Notes under the pieces: generated by a model
The model's input: only the letters and a program-made list of their open reading frames with translations
Told to the model about the DNA's origin: nothing
Database searches by the model: none
NCBI GenBank assembly: GCA_003194525.1
Contig: NBIV01000275.1
Coordinates: 48,868-112,867 of the forward strand
Direction: 5' to 3'
From: Gracilariopsis chorda
Taxonomy: Eukaryota > Rhodophyta > Florideophyceae > Gracilariales > Gracilariaceae
Length of the DNA stretch: 64,000 bases
Shown: one piece after another, positions 22,943 to 35,330 of the stretch
Numbering within the stretch: position 1 is the stretch's first letter
Layout: every line of letters begins with the position of its first letter
Translations under genes and position numbers: made by a program

Positions 22943-25900
22943 TCTCAACACCCCACTCTTAATGATTTACACATGTATGAGGGGGGTGTTGTTGATTGAC
23001 AGGAGGCGGTGCGCCAATAAACCGCCCTGTATGCCCCTCTACGCGCATGCAAAACTGCCATTTGGCGCAACGCCTCCCTACCACTTAAAAAATTCAGCAG
23101 CAGCAGCAGCAGCAAAGCTTCCTGCTTACTGGCTGGCACTCCCATAATGACTGCAGTGCCATCCAGTTACAGAAAGCAACGTGTCGCGCTTTCTCATCAT
23201 TGGCTGGCACTGCAGTCAATTTAGGCACCTAGGCGCCGCGGCGCCCCGTGGTTCTACGAGCGCTATTGCGAGCGCAAGCGAGCAAAGTGCTCGGAGAGCC
23301 TCCGAACGCCACGAAATACAAAAAGCTACAAAACCAACGCGGCGCGCAGCGCCGCCCACGGCCGAAGGCCGTTTCCACTTGTCTCAACACCCCACTCTTA
23401 ATGATTTACACATGTATGAGGGGGGTGTTGTTGATTGATGGGAGGCGGTGCGCCAATAAACCGCCCTGTATGCCCCTCTACGAGCATGCAAAACTGCCAT
23501 TTGGCGCAACGCCTCCCTACCACTTAAAAAATTCAGCAGCAGCAGCAGCAGCAAAGCTTCCTGCTTACTGGCTGGCACTCCCATAATGACTGCAGTGCCA
23601 GCCAGTTACACAAAGCAACGTGTCGCGTTTTCTCATCATTGGCTGGCACTGCAGTCAATTTAGACACCTAGGCGCCGCGGCGCCCCGCGGTTCTACGAGC
23701 GCTATTGCGAGCGCAAGCGAGCAAAGTGCTCGGAGAGCCTCCGAATGCTACTAAGTACACAAAGCTACATAAACAATGCGGCGCGCAGCGCCGCCCACGG
23801 CCGAAGGCCGTTTCCACTTGTCTCTCCATTATAATGATTTGTTCCTCTATGAGGGGGGTGTTCTTGATTGAATGGAGGCGTTGCGCCATAAAATCCTCTT
23901 CCACGCCCCCGTTTGCCCATCCAAATCGCCCATTTGGCGCAACGCCTCCCTGCCATTTAAAAAAATTCAGCAGCAGCAGCAGCAGCAAAGCTTCCTGCTT
24001 ACTGGCTGGCACTCCCATAATGACTGCAGTGCCACCCAGTTACACAAAGCAACGTGTCGCGCTTTCTCATCATTGGCTGGCACTGCAGTCAATTTAGACA
24101 CCTAGGCGCCGCGGCGCCCCGTGGTTCTACGAGCGCTATTGCGAGCGCAAGCGAGCAAAGTGCTCGGAGAGCCTCCGAACGCCACGAAATACACAAAGCT
24201 ACAAAACCAACGCGGCGCGCAGCGCCGCCCACGGCCGAAGGCCGTTTCCACTTGTCTCAACACCCCACTCTTAATGATTTACACATGTATGAGGGGGGTG
24301 TTGTTGATTGATAGGAGGCGGTGCGCCAATTAACCGCTCTGTATGCCCCTCTACGCGCATGCAAAACTGCCATTTGGCGCAACGCCTCCCTACCATTTAA
24401 AAAATTCAGCAGCAGCAGCAGCAGCAAAGCTTCCTGCTTATTGGCTGGCACTCCCATAATGACTGCAGTGCCACCCAGTTACACAAAGCAACGTGTCACG
24501 CTTTCTCATCATTGGATGGCACTGCAGTCAATTTAGCCACCTAGGCGCCGCGGTGCCCCGTGGTTCTACGAGCGCTAATGCGAGCGCAAGCGAGCAAAGT
24601 GCTCGGAGAGCCTCCGAACGCCACGAAATACAAAAAGCTACAAAACCAACGCGGCGCGCAGCGCCGCCCACGGCCGAAGGCCGTTTCCACTTGTCTCTCC
24701 ATTATAATGATTTGTTCCTCTATGAGGGGGGTGTTCTTGATTGAATGGAGGCGTTGCGCCATAAAATCCTCTTCCACGCCCCCGTTTGCCCATCCAAATC
24801 GCCCATTTGGCGCAACGCCTCCCTGCCATTTAAAAAATTCAGCAGCAGCAGCAGCAGCAAAGCTTCCTGCTTACTGGCTGGCACTCCCATAATGACTGCA
24901 GTGCCACCCAGTTACACAAAGCAACGTGTCGCGCTTTCTCATCATTGGCTGGCACTGCAGTCAATTTAGACACCTAGGCGCCGCGGCGCCCCGTGGTTCT
25001 ACGAGCGCTATTGCGAGCGCAAGCGAGCAAAGTGCTCGGAGAGCCTCCGAACGCCACGAAATACACAAAGCTACAAAACCAACGCGGCGCGCAGCGCCGC
25101 CCACGGCCGAAGGCCGTTTCCACTTGTCTCAACACCCCACTCTTAATGATTTACACATGTATGAGGGGGGTGTTGTTGATTGATAGGAGGCGGTGCGCCA
25201 ATTAACCGCTCTGTATGCCCCTCTACGCGCATGCAAAACTGCCATTTGGCGCAACGCCTCCCTACCATTTAAAAAATTCAGCAGCAGCAGCAGCAGCAAA
25301 GCTTCCTGCTTATTGGCTGGCACTCCCATAATGACTGCAGTGCCACCCAGTTACACAAAGCAACGTGTCACGCTTTCTCATCATTGGATGGCACTGCAGT
25401 CAATTTAGGCACCTAGGCGCCGCGGCGCCCCGTGGTTCTACGAGCGCTATTGCGAGCGCAAGCGAGCAAAGTGCTCGGAGAGCCTCCGAACGCTACTAAA
25501 TACACAAAGCTACAAAACCAACGCGGCGCGCAGCGCCGCCCACGGCCGAAGGCCGTTTCCGCTTGTCTCAACACCCCACTCTTAATGATTTACACATGTA
25601 TGAGGGGGGTGTTGTTGATTGATGGGAGGCGGTGCGCCAATAAACCGCTCTGTATGCCCCTCTACGCGCTTGCAAAACTGCCATTTGGCGCAACGCCTCC
25701 CTACCACTTAAAAAATTCAGCAGCAGCAGCAGCAGCAAAGCTTCCTGCTTACTGGCTGGCACTCCCATAATGACTGCAGTGCCACCCAGTTACACAAAGC
25801 AACGTGTCGCACTTTCTCATCATTGGCTGGCACTGCAGTCAATTTAGGCACCTAGGCGCCGCGGCGCCCCGTGGTTCTATGAGCACTATTGCGAGCGCAA

Positions 25901-26437
25901 GCGAGCAAAGTGCTCGGAGAGCCTCCGAACGCTACTAAAAACACAAATCTACAAAAACAACGCGGCGCGCAGCGCCGCCCACGGCCGAAGGCCGTTTCCA
26001 CTTGTCTCTCCATTATAATGATTTGTTCCTCTATGAGGGGGGTGTTCTTGATTGAATGGAGGCGTTGCGCCACAAAATCCTCTTCCACGCCCCCGTTTGC
26101 GCATGCAAAACGCCCATTTGGCGCAACGCCTCCCTACCATTTAAAAAATTCAGCAGCAGCAGCAGCAGCAAAGCTTCCTGCTTACTGGCTGGCACTCCCA
26201 TAATGACTGCAGTGCCACCCAGTTACACAAAGCAACGTGTCACGCTTTCTCATCATTGGCTGGCACTGCAGTCAATTTAGGCACCTAGGCGCCGCGGCGC
26301 CCCGTGGTTCTACGAGCGCTATTGCGAGCGCAAGCGAGCAAAGTGCTCGGAGAGCCTCCGAACGCTACAAAATACACAAAGCTACAAAAACAACGCGGCG
26401 CGCATCGCCGCCCACGGCCGAAGGCCGTTTCCACTTG
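22943..26437 (+). repeat. Helitron units 1-8 (non-autonomous, ~433/439 bp)
   Basis: Two start types alternate: type A (439 bp) opens with a hairpin AACACCCC...GGGGTGTT; type B (433-434 bp) opens CTCTCCATTATAATG and lacks it. Order is A A B A B A A B. Each unit then has an inverted pair GGAGGCG.TGCGCCA / TGGCGCAACGCCTCC, a (CAG)6-like run, an inverted pair TGACTGCAGTGCCA / TGGCACTGCAGTCA, a perfect GGCGCCGCGGCGCC palindrome, and the terminal hairpins GCGGCGC.CAGCGCCGC and CGGCCGAAGGCCG. Units 3-4 and 5-6 are near-identical dimers. Short frames in them are translations of these palindromes and not genes. Confidence 0.9.
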
Positions 26438-26720
26438 TCTCTCCATTATAATGATTTGTTCCTCTATGAGGGGGGTGTTCTTGATTGAATGGAGGCGTTG
26501 CGCCATAAAATCCTCTTCCACGCCCCCGTTTGCCCATCCAAATCGCCCATTTGGCGCAACGCCTCCCTGCCATTTAAAAAATTCAGCAGCAGCAGCAGCA
26601 GCAAAGCGTTCAGTTAATTAGCTGCTGCTGCTGCAAGTTGACTGTGCAATGGCTGCTGAATGGCTTGCAATACAATCAAATTGTTGTGCCAGCCACTCAG
26701 CAGCAAAACCCCGCCTGTTC

Positions 26721-26840
26721 ATTCCGACACGTGGCAAATTGCACTGCGCCAGTGCAGTGCATTCCGACACGTGGCAAATTGCACTGCGCCAGTGCAGCGC
26801 ATTCCGACACGTGGCAAATTGCACTGCGCCAGTGCAGCGT
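26721..26840 (+). repeat. Three tandem 40-bp repeats in Helitron leader
   Basis: Three copies of a 40-bp unit beginning ATTCCGACACGTGGCAAATT, each containing the hairpin GCACTG-cgc-CAGTGC. The equivalent place in copy 11 (29146-29185) has a single unit, so the repeat number varies between copies. Confidence 0.92.
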
Positions 26841-27116
26841 ATACTGAAGTTTCATTGCAGACTTGCCTGCAACAGACGTATATACTGCACTGGCGCAGTG
26901 CCCAATGCATCTCGCTTGCTGACCCTAACCACTTTTTTGCATCCCATTCAGGCTTGGCCAATAGCGCAGTGTCGTAACCTTTTGCTACTTTGGGCACTGT
27001 TTGCTGGCCTGGGACCTAGGCAAGGCCGAGCTCGTGTGCAGGTCGCCACAAGAGTAACCCACTAAGTACCACGGATCTGGGAAAAGTCAGGTGCTCTTCT
27101 GTGGTATACTGGTCGT

Positions 27117-27262
27117 TTGACGGCGATCAGGAAGTCTGAGGGTTTACCGGACCTAATACCAGCTTGCTGTGCAGGGTCCGGGGCGGCCGCCGTGTCGTAC
27201 CTCTTGGGGCCGGAAAGCACACTTCGGTGTGTGAGTAAAGGCAGACCAATCCTTACAACCGG
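27117..27262 (+). other. Candidate structured leader RNA (copy 9)
   Basis: The segment folds on paper into CCGGACC (27147) / GGTCCGG (27175) enclosing CAGC-tt-GCTG, and a very stable CACAC-TTCG-GTGTG hairpin (27218-27231). The same sequence recurs in copy 11 at 29462-29607. A regulatory or processing role is inference; a short frame overlaps it. Confidence 0.4.
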
Positions 27263-28268
27263 ACTGCTTCCAGTGGTGCCGCAGGTGTACATGGAGGCCG
27301 AGCCAAGTGGTAATGTGAGACGAGTGTACACAAACATTCTCAACGAATTGCCGTGGAAGAGTGATCTGTGGACATTGTGCTCGGTTCAAGTGCTGTACCT
27401 CACGGAACAAGTACGCCAAGCGGATGATCCGGCATTTGCGTCGCTGTTGCGTTCCATTGCACGAAACACAATATCCAACAACGCTCCACTACCACTCAGA
27501 TCTACCGGTGGCATGCAAACCGCCTACCAATTCCTGTGGAAGTGGCTCACAACACGACGCAAGGAGGATGTGGATCTCAGCAAAATGCTCATTGCCTCCA
27601 CAAATCAGTTGGTCGATGAACACAATGCGGCAGCGCTGGATCTGTTTCCTGGTGAACGCTTCACTCTTCCGCCAGCTACGACAGTACAACCTGACGGTGT
27701 ACCAAACTCAGAGCCCGACGTCACCAATACCTTTGTTCCCGAGTTTGCGTATCAGTATGCGCCTACTGGAGTACCGCCTCATAACTTGGACTTGAAGATT
27801 GGTGTGCCAGTTATGGTCATTCGGAACGTGCTGCATCCCGCTGTGGTCAACGGAAAGCTGTTCGTAGTCGTGCGTGTCGATCAATTTACGATGCAGGTGG
27901 CTCGATTCGACGAGAACAGACAGGTGCTCGAACGACAGCTCCTGCATCGTATCGACTTCGAGTTTTCTTTCGCAGATATTCGCTAGATTCGAAGGCAGTT
28001 TCCCATTCGTCTCGCGTTTGCAGCTACCGTTCACAAAGGACAGGGAAAGACGTTGGATGGCTTGGTTGTGGATGTGCGATCCAAGTTGTTCTGCGCTGGT
28101 CAGTTGTATGTCGCATTGTCGCGCGTTCGAAGGAACGACCATGTGCTGCTCCTGCATGATCCGCAGCTTACACCCTCCAATGCGCACACAATTCATCCCA
28201 TGCCTGTTCCCATCGCCAACCCAGTGCTGCCTGAAGCTATTCAGTTCTGCATCCCTCCACAACCGTAA
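27117..28268 (+). pseudogene. Helitron copy 9: leader frame fused to helicase C-terminal half
   Basis: A leader frame (MTAIRKSEGLPDL..., about 48 residues, also present in copy 11) runs in frame through the deletion joint into the helicase (LLPVVPQVYMEAEPSGNVRR). The Walker A and B motifs are lost, the later region (LYLTEQVRQ, TNQLVDEHNAAAL, GVPVMVIRNV) is kept, then a TAG at 27984-27986 interrupts before the conserved [15 protein letters not shown] and [11 protein letters not shown]. The product would be inactive as a helicase. Confidence 0.85.
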
Positions 28269-28415
28269 TCATATCTCTTGCATTCTTCTTTCATTGAACT
28301 AAACTACTTGCTTTTCTGCTTTTGCATTCTCCACCCTCTTTTTTCCTCACCGCTGTTTATCACTCCTCCACTGCGGCGCGCAGCGCCGCCCGCGGCCGAA
28401 GGCCGCTTCCTCTTG

Positions 28416-28854
28416 TCTCAACACCCCACTCTTAATGATTTACACATGTATGAGGGGGGTGTTGTTGATTGATAGGAGGCGGTGCGCCAATTAACCGCTC
28501 TGTATGCCCCTCTACGCGCATGCAAAACTGCCATTTGGCGCAACGCCTCCCTACCATTTAAAAAATTCAGCAGCAGCAGCCGCAGCAAAACTTCCTGCTT
28601 ACTGGCTCGCAATCCCATAATGACTGCAGTGCCACCCAGTTACACAAAGCAACGTGTCACGCTTTCTCATCATTGGCTGGCACTGCAGTCAATTTAGGTA
28701 CCTAGGCGCCGCGGCGCCCCGTGGTTCTACGAGCGCTATTGCGAGCGCAAGCGAGCAAAGTGCTCGGAGAGCCTCCGAACGCTACAAAATACACAAAGCT
28801 ACAAAAACAACGCGGCGCGCAGCGCTGCCCACGGCCGAAGGCCGTTTCCACTTG
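28416..28854 (+). repeat. Helitron unit 10 (type A, 439 bp)
   Basis: Full-length type A unit lying between the two gene-bearing copies, with the usual start, CAG run (one GCC variant) and double 3' hairpin followed by CTTG. Confidence 0.9.
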
Positions 28855-29909
28855 TCTCAACACCCCCACTCTTAATGATTTACACATGTATGAGGGGGGT
28901 GTTGTTGACTGACGGGAGGCGTTGCGCCACAAAATTGTCTTGCACGCCCCCGTTTGCCCATGCAAAACGCCCCATTTGGCGCAACGCCTCCCTACCACTT
29001 AAAAACTTCAGCAGCAGCAGCAGCAGCAAAGCGTTCAGTTAATTAGCTGCTGCTGCTGCATGTTGACTGTGCAATGGCTGCTGAATGGCTTGCAATACAA
29101 TCAAAATGTAGTGCAAGCCACTCAGCAGCAAAACCCCGCCTGTTCATTCCAACACGTGGCAAATTGCACTGCGCCAGTGCAGTGTATACTGAACTTTCAT
29201 TGCAGACTTGCCTGCAACAGACGTATATACTGCACTGGCGCAGTGCCAAATGCATCTCGCTTGCTGACCCTAACCACTATTTTCCATCCCATTCAGGCTT
29301 GGCCAATAGCGCAGTGTCGTAACCTTTTGCTACTTTGGGCACTGTTTGCTGGCCTGGTACCTAGGCAAGGCCGAGCTCGTGTGCAGGTCGCCACAACAGT
29401 AACCCACTAAGTACCACGGATCTGGGAAAAGTCAGGTGCTCCTCTGTGGTATACTGGTCGTTTGACGGCGATCAGGAAGTCTGAGGGTTTACCGGACCTA
29501 ATACCAGCTTGCTGTGCAGGGTCCGGGGCGGCCGCCGTGTCGTACCTCTTGGGGCCGGAAAGCACACTTCGGTGTGTGAGTAAAGGCAGACCAATCCTTA
29601 CAACCGGACGCGGGTTAAACATCAAACGGCTTGAAAACCGGCTGGGCACACCCCGCCCGTCATAATCCAACAGGAGTGTGTCGAGAGTCCCTGTGCTGCG
29701 CACGACTGCATCGGGTAAATATAAGCCTTGCAGCAATTTGTTTTTAATTGCTGCATGCGACTAGGCCCGGTGGGTGCAACGCAACAAACTGCAACCAGTT
29801 TTTTCACTTTCAACTTTGTGTTTTATTGGGAATTATTCTGGAACTCTGGCAAATTTTTTAACGGTTTAAAAACATAGAATTGTTCTTTTCTTTTCTTTGG
29901 TAAATTGAA

Positions 29910-31965
29910 ATGGCGAGAGGAGGGCGACGTCTGAACTCTGGTGGCATCCGATCTAACTCGGGAGGTGCCAGAGATAATTCTGGAGGTGCCAGGTTGAACG
30001 CAGGCGGTTCAAGGCAAAACGCTGGTGGTCGTCGCGTTGGCAGTGGTGGAGCACGGGCAGGAGCTGGAAGACCCCGAAGAGAACCAGCTCCTCCAGCTCC
30101 AGATGAGTTGGAAGTACATGAGAGCGGAGCACACGTTCAAGGACCTATTGTTCCAGTGGTTGAAGAAGACGAAATTACTCCTGCACCTACTTCGGTTGCA
30201 GCAGCAGTTAGCACAAGCGGCGCTGGAGCCAGTGGGTCCGCTGCCACAGATCTACCAACTTCGTGCCCAATTCCTGGATTTCTGGAGTTTGTGAGAGGCC
30301 TTCCAAGTCACCTTGCACCGCCTCCGATGCCTCCCCCTCTCCCACCGATGCCTGCAGAACAGATGCCTATTGCGATGGAATTGGAAGAGGATGAGATCAT
30401 CCCTGCTCCCTCACAGCCACCGCCATCACAGCAGCCTGCTTTGCCACAAGCTGAACAAGAGAAAGAACAGATGCCAGTCCCGATGGAAGTGGAAGAGGAT
30501 GAGATCACCCCGGCTCCCTCACACCCGCCGCCGCAGCCTGCGTTGCCACAATCGGAACAGGAAGAACAACAGATGTCCATTCCGATGGAGGTGGAAGCGG
30601 ATGAGATCACACCGGCTCCCTCACACCAGCGGCAGCATCAGCCACAGCAACAGCTTGATACGACGGTCATGCACTGTGCTGGGCGTCCTGATCGAGGACT
30701 CTATCGCGTGTACTATGCGTGGGATTCCGTGGCAGCTCAGGCGAGGAATGATCCGGCCATCCGTGCAAGCGTGCCGGAGTTTGAGACGCTTCCCACTGCA
30801 GGTCAAAGGCGATGCGGAAGATGCGGCGAGCACGCACACACGCTCTCCTCCTGCCCGTACCGGGACTGGACATTGAGAATTCATAGCTGCAAGTACTGCG
30901 GATGCGTTTTGCTTGGCAAAGAGACCAATGGAGTGTGCTGTGGAATGAAAAGAATGTCAGGGTGGGGCGTCACGTTCCGCAGAAGGCATAGCAACGAGTT
31001 GGTTCGCAGTCTTTATAGTCTGAGAGCCTTCCACAGCCATTTTCTCAACTTGAATACGCTCTTCGCTACGACGCAAGCGTTCATGGACATGTCGTATGTG
31101 ACGGGAGGCGGTCCCTCCTTTCTGAGACTTGAGGGAAACGCAGCTCTCGCTCTGCCCACGCAGAACCAGAACAACACGCGCTACAGCTTTCTGTGGGGTA
31201 CTGGTCCACCTTCCTTGGATCCCTCTCACTATGCGCGTGCCAATTTGCGTGCGTTCATTCAAGACATCAACGTACGAGACATCGTGCCCAAGTTGTACGA
31301 TGTGATCCAGCCCAAGCCAGACGTGGTGCGTGAGCGGTACCGATCCATGCTTAGCACACAACAACAACAACAAAATGCAGATACCGCCGTCGATATCAGC
31401 ATGCAGGCAGCAGAAGAGGGAGTAGTTGTGCGTGGTTACGAAGGAACCCGAAGTGCCACAGTCAGTGCTCCTCACGTAGGTGCTGGGCCTCTCCCTGAAG
31501 ATGCTCCTGGTGGGGGGCCAACCATGATGAGAACGCTCGTCGTGGATCCGACTGGATTGTACCGAGTGGAGTCTCAAGTACCGCGCTTGGTAGAAGGAAC
31601 CGTAACAGAAGAGCACGCTGCAATGACTACTGCTGCTGCTGCTGGAGCCGGGGCGACTGTAGATGCCGCAAACAATGCGCAAGTGCGGTACCGCCTTCTA
31701 AAACCGGCATCCAAAATGGCAGAGAAAGGCACTTTTCCTCTTCTCTACCCGTACGGAGATCAGCACGAACCGTTTGACATTGGCGTGTTTCTGGAGGCAA
31801 AGAATTCAACACAGCAAATCTCAGGTCTCAGCGTCAACGAGTGGAAGCTCCGAAAGCTCACCTGGACTGAGAACGCGAAGAGACGACTGTACTCAGACAA
31901 CATCCTTCTGAACAGTGGACCGTTGATGCAGATGTGGATGCTTCGCACCACACAAACATTGAGGA
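29910..31965 (+). pseudogene. Helitron 1 protein, N-terminal region
   Basis: From the ATG at 29910: a low-complexity head with repeats of the type N.GG.R (NSGGIRSNSGGARDNSGG), a Pro/Glu-rich part with three repeats around EMPVPMEVEEDEITPAP, then Cys pairs (CGRCGEHAHTLSSCPY; CKYCGCVL...CCGMKR) that look like zinc knuckles, a conserved block (SLYSLRAFHSHFLNLNTLFATTQAFMDMSY), and YRLLKPASKMAEKGTFPLLYPYGDQ, the usual lead-in to Helitron Rep proteins. A frame change around 31935-31975 links it to the Rep segment. No lesion lies before that. Confidence 0.82.
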
Positions 31966-33622
31966 CATGCGACTGCGTTTCCTGGAAAGAGAACAACGGG
32001 CACGCATTGTACAAGAGCAAGAAATGCAGCAAGCACAACAGAAAACCGGTCACGTGCCACAATCCCAGTTCGTGCTAATGGGACGTATCTTTCTGCCCGA
32101 TGACTCGGTCAACTCAGCAGCATACTGGAAGAACAAGCGCATGGATGTACAGGCGATCGTGGCGCGGAGAGGACCGCCTTCTCTGTTCATTACAATCAAC
32201 ATGAACATCTGGCGAGAGGACATCCAGCGTCTTGGGATGGACAACACCAATCGTGACGCATTTACGGCACAAAGTAACCACCCTCGACCGTTTGACCGAC
32301 CGGATCTGATTGCGAGGGTGTACAACCAGTACGCAAACGACTTCATGAAGGACTTGGAGAAGAACTCGCAGCACATATTTGGATTGAAGTGCCTGGGGCT
32401 TGCATCAAAGCTCGAGTTTCAAGAGCGCAATGTGCCTCATCACCACATGCTCGTGTGGCTCGAAGGAGGCGTGATTGAAGACTTTGATGTGATCGACGAG
32501 CTGATTCGTGCAGAACTTCCTCTTCCCGGTGAAGACGACGCGTTTCGTGCCCTCATTCGTTCCATGCACAGGCACCGCCACTCCACCTATTGCCGGAATC
32601 GCGCTGGGCGTTGCAAGTTTGGATACGACCGCAACATGATTGTGCCGGAGACGTACATTGAAGAAGGCACGAATCGCGTGGTCTACCGCAGAAGAAGGCA
32701 ACATGACCTCAAGATAGTGCCGTACAACCCAACTCTGACCAGGAAAAACCGCTCTCATATCAACGTAGAGCGCACCCAAGGAGGGGGCGCAGTGGCTTAT
32801 CTGATGAGGTACGCGTTTAAGCAGCCCAAAGCTCAGGAGGTGGTGCTCAACGTGAGTGGTGCTAATGAGAAAGGCACACACAACGAGCAGCAACAAGAGC
32901 CGCAGGTGCAGAACGACATTCGTGCATACATGCGAGCACGTGTGGTGGGCGCTGTCAATGCAGCTTGGAGACTTTTCGAGTTTCGACATGTTCACATCGT
33001 ACCAAAAGTAGAGCGACTGGCCATTCACTTGGAAGGAGAGCGCACATTTCTGCTGAGAGGTCCAAACCAGCTCTCTTCTGCATCACAGCCGTCTACACTG
33101 GAGAGATACTTTGCAAGGCCCGAAGCATACGCGAACCTCGACTACCTTTCGTACTTTGAAAAAGTTCGATTGTATCGCACGCTTACTGCCCGCGTGCTTA
33201 ACCAATACGACGGAGACAGCACTCAGGTGCCCACAGACGACTGCGATCCGCCCATGTACGTGGTAGAGCTCACGGACGACGAGCAGTGCGTCGCAAGGAT
33301 CAGAGGTGTTTCACCGTCGGCCATTGAGCTCTTTGCTCTGCGCTTGCTGCTCATGAATCACGGCTCGAGCTCTTATGAAGACGAAAGGACTTTCAACGGA
33401 CAGCAGTATGGAACGTATCGTGAAACTGCGATTGTAAGCGGACTGCTCGCGGACGGATCCGAGTTTGATATTGCATTCCAAGAAGCAGTGCAGATATACA
33501 GCACGTCCTCAGAGCTACGACGTCTGGTTGTCACACTATACCAACAAGGCGCAGACCCAGAAAAAATGGCCGTCGAAAACTGGGAGGCACTATGTAGCGA
33601 CCGACATACATACAGGAGATGA
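31934..33622 (+). pseudogene. Helitron 1 Rep (HUH endonuclease) region
   Basis: Rep nicks and joins single-strand ends in rolling-circle transposition. Visible: a divergent Helitron-like N domain (GRIFLPDDSVNSAAYW...PPSLFITINMNIW), the HUH motif as PHHHMLVW, a CRFGYDR-like CKFGYDR segment after CRNRAGR, and the tyrosine motif AYLMRYAFK with one Tyr pair. The frame ends at 33622 by a one-base shift; the next residues (DIHTGDEQQRKQEMYRR) continue in the following frame. Motifs are shifted from the second Helitron at 39-44 kb (PHTHIIFF, YLFKYVCKG), so they are different lineages. Confidence 0.88.
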
Positions 33623-35330
33623 GCAGCAACGAAAGCAAGAAATGTATCGACGTGTGGTGGAAATCTCAGACCGGCACGGAGGACGACTGCTTCGCGATCA
33701 CAGCTTCTTCTCCCAGCACCTACAGCAGGATCATACAGCATTGACTGAGGCAAATCGAGCTGCAACAACTCGAGACGCACGAGTGGTGCGAAATTCGTCA
33801 ACTTTGCAGTAAAGGTACGCCACCTTAAAACCTCGCCAAAGACAAGTCATTGACACCGTCATTGCCGCATTGCAACAAAGACAGGCGCTGCAGGGGCGAA
33901 AAAGCACTCCTGGAAATGTGTTCTTTGTGCAAGGATCCGCAGGAACCGGGAAGACATACGTGCTCAACCTCCTTCGTGATATCGTTGAGTCGGAAGGAAT
34001 GCTCGCTGAAATGACTGCTACAACAGGAATTGCAGCTTCGTTGTAAGAAGGTGGCCGCACTTTACATAGCCTGCTCGGACTGGGTGTAGCTGATAGGGAC
34101 AGCACAAGCAGCACTACAGCCACTCTGTCAAAGTACGGTCCCCGATCTCAACGTGCAAAACTGCTACGTGAAATACAACTGCTCGTCTTGGATGAAGCGT
34201 CCATGCTCTCACGAAAGCTCTTCGAACTCATGGATGCGTTGCTCAAAGATCTTCGCTGCAGTGGAATGGAAAACCCGCCTCCGTTTGGGGGCTTGACCAT
34301 TGTTCTATCCGGCGACTACTCCGAGCTGCTTCCAGTGGTGCCGCAGGTGTACATGGAGGCCGAGCCAAGTGGAAATGTGAGACGATTGTACACAAAACTT
34401 CTCAAGTAATTGCCGTCAAGGAGTGATCTGTGGACATTGTGCTCGGTTCAAGTGCTGTACCTCACGGAACAAGTACGCCAAGCGGATGATCCGGCATTTG
34501 CGTCGCTGTTACGTTCCATTGCACGAAACACAATATCCGACAACGCTCCACTACCACTCAGATCTACCGGTGGCATGCAAACCGCCTACCAATTCCTGTG
34601 GAAGTGGCTCACAACACGACGCAAGGAGGATGTGGATCTCAGCAAAATGCTCATTGCCTCCACAAATCAGTTGGTCGACGAACATAATGCGGCAGCGCTA
34701 GATCTGTTTCCTGCTGAGCGCTTCACTCTTCCGTCAGCGACAACCGTGCAACCTGTTCGTGGACAGAACCCAGAGTCATACTTTGCCAGTTCTATCGTCC
34801 CCGAGTTTGCATATCAGTATGCGCCTACTGTAGTACCGCCTCATAACTTGGACTTGAAGATTGGTGTGCCAGTTATGGTCATTCGGAACGTGCTGCATCC
34901 GGCTGTGGTCAACGGAAAGCTGTTCGTAGTCGTGCGTGTCGATCAATTTACGATGCAGGTGGCTCGATTCGACGAGAACAGACAGGTGCTCGAACGACAG
35001 CTCCTGCATCGTATCGACTTCGAGTTTTCTTTCGCAGATATTCGCATGATTCGAAGGCAGTTTCCCATTCGTCTCGCGTTTGCAGCTACCGTTCACAAAG
35101 GACAGAGAAAAACGTTGGATGGCTTGGTTGTGGATGTGCGATCCAACTTCTTCTGCGTAGGTCAGTTGTATGTCGCATTGTCGCGAGTTCGAAGGAACGA
35201 CCATGTGCTGCTCCTGCATGATCCGCACCTTACACCCGAGAATGCGCACACAATTCATCCCATGCCTGTTCCCATTGCCAACCCAGTGCTGCCTGAAGCC
35301 ATTCAGTTCTGCATCCCTCCACAACCGTAA
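33623..35330 (+). pseudogene. Helitron 1 PIF1-type helicase region
   Basis: PIF1/RecD-like helicase that unwinds the strand during transposition. After RQRQVIDTVIAAL come Walker A GSAGTGKT, motif Ia (ATTGIAASL), Walker B LLVLDEASM, FGGLTIVLSGDYSELLPVV, then LTEQVRQ, GVPVMVIRN and [19 protein letters not shown]. Stops: TAA near 33811, TAA near 34043 and TAA at 34407-34409 (copy 9 has a sense codon there). The last frame (34410-35330) is clean. Helicase similarity to copy 9 is nearly perfect at the DNA level. Confidence 0.9.

Larger units (their letters stand above)
26438..28415 (+). mobile_element. Helitron copy 9: internal-deletion derivative (1,978 bp)
   Basis: It has a type B start and the same end as the neighbouring units. 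Inside, the leader matches copy 11 up to CCTTACAACCGGA (27262) and then jumps to the middle of the helicase gene (copy 11 position about 34327), so about 4.7 kb including Rep is missing. It keeps a three-fold 40-bp repeat (26721-26840) and the helicase C-terminal half. It cannot move by itself. Confidence 0.88.

Noticed and set aside
22943-26437. Regular direct repeats as a CRISPR-like array
   Set aside because: Units are ~435 bp with no spacers, eukaryotic context, and ends match a Helitron.
22950-26600. Many repeated short frames with poly-Ser or poly-Leu runs in the Helitron units
   Set aside because: They are translations of the CAG run and palindromes in several frames and are not maintained separately.
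34188-35330. Helicase as a host PIF1 gene
   Set aside because: It follows a Rep domain in the same broken frame series and lies within Helitron ends.
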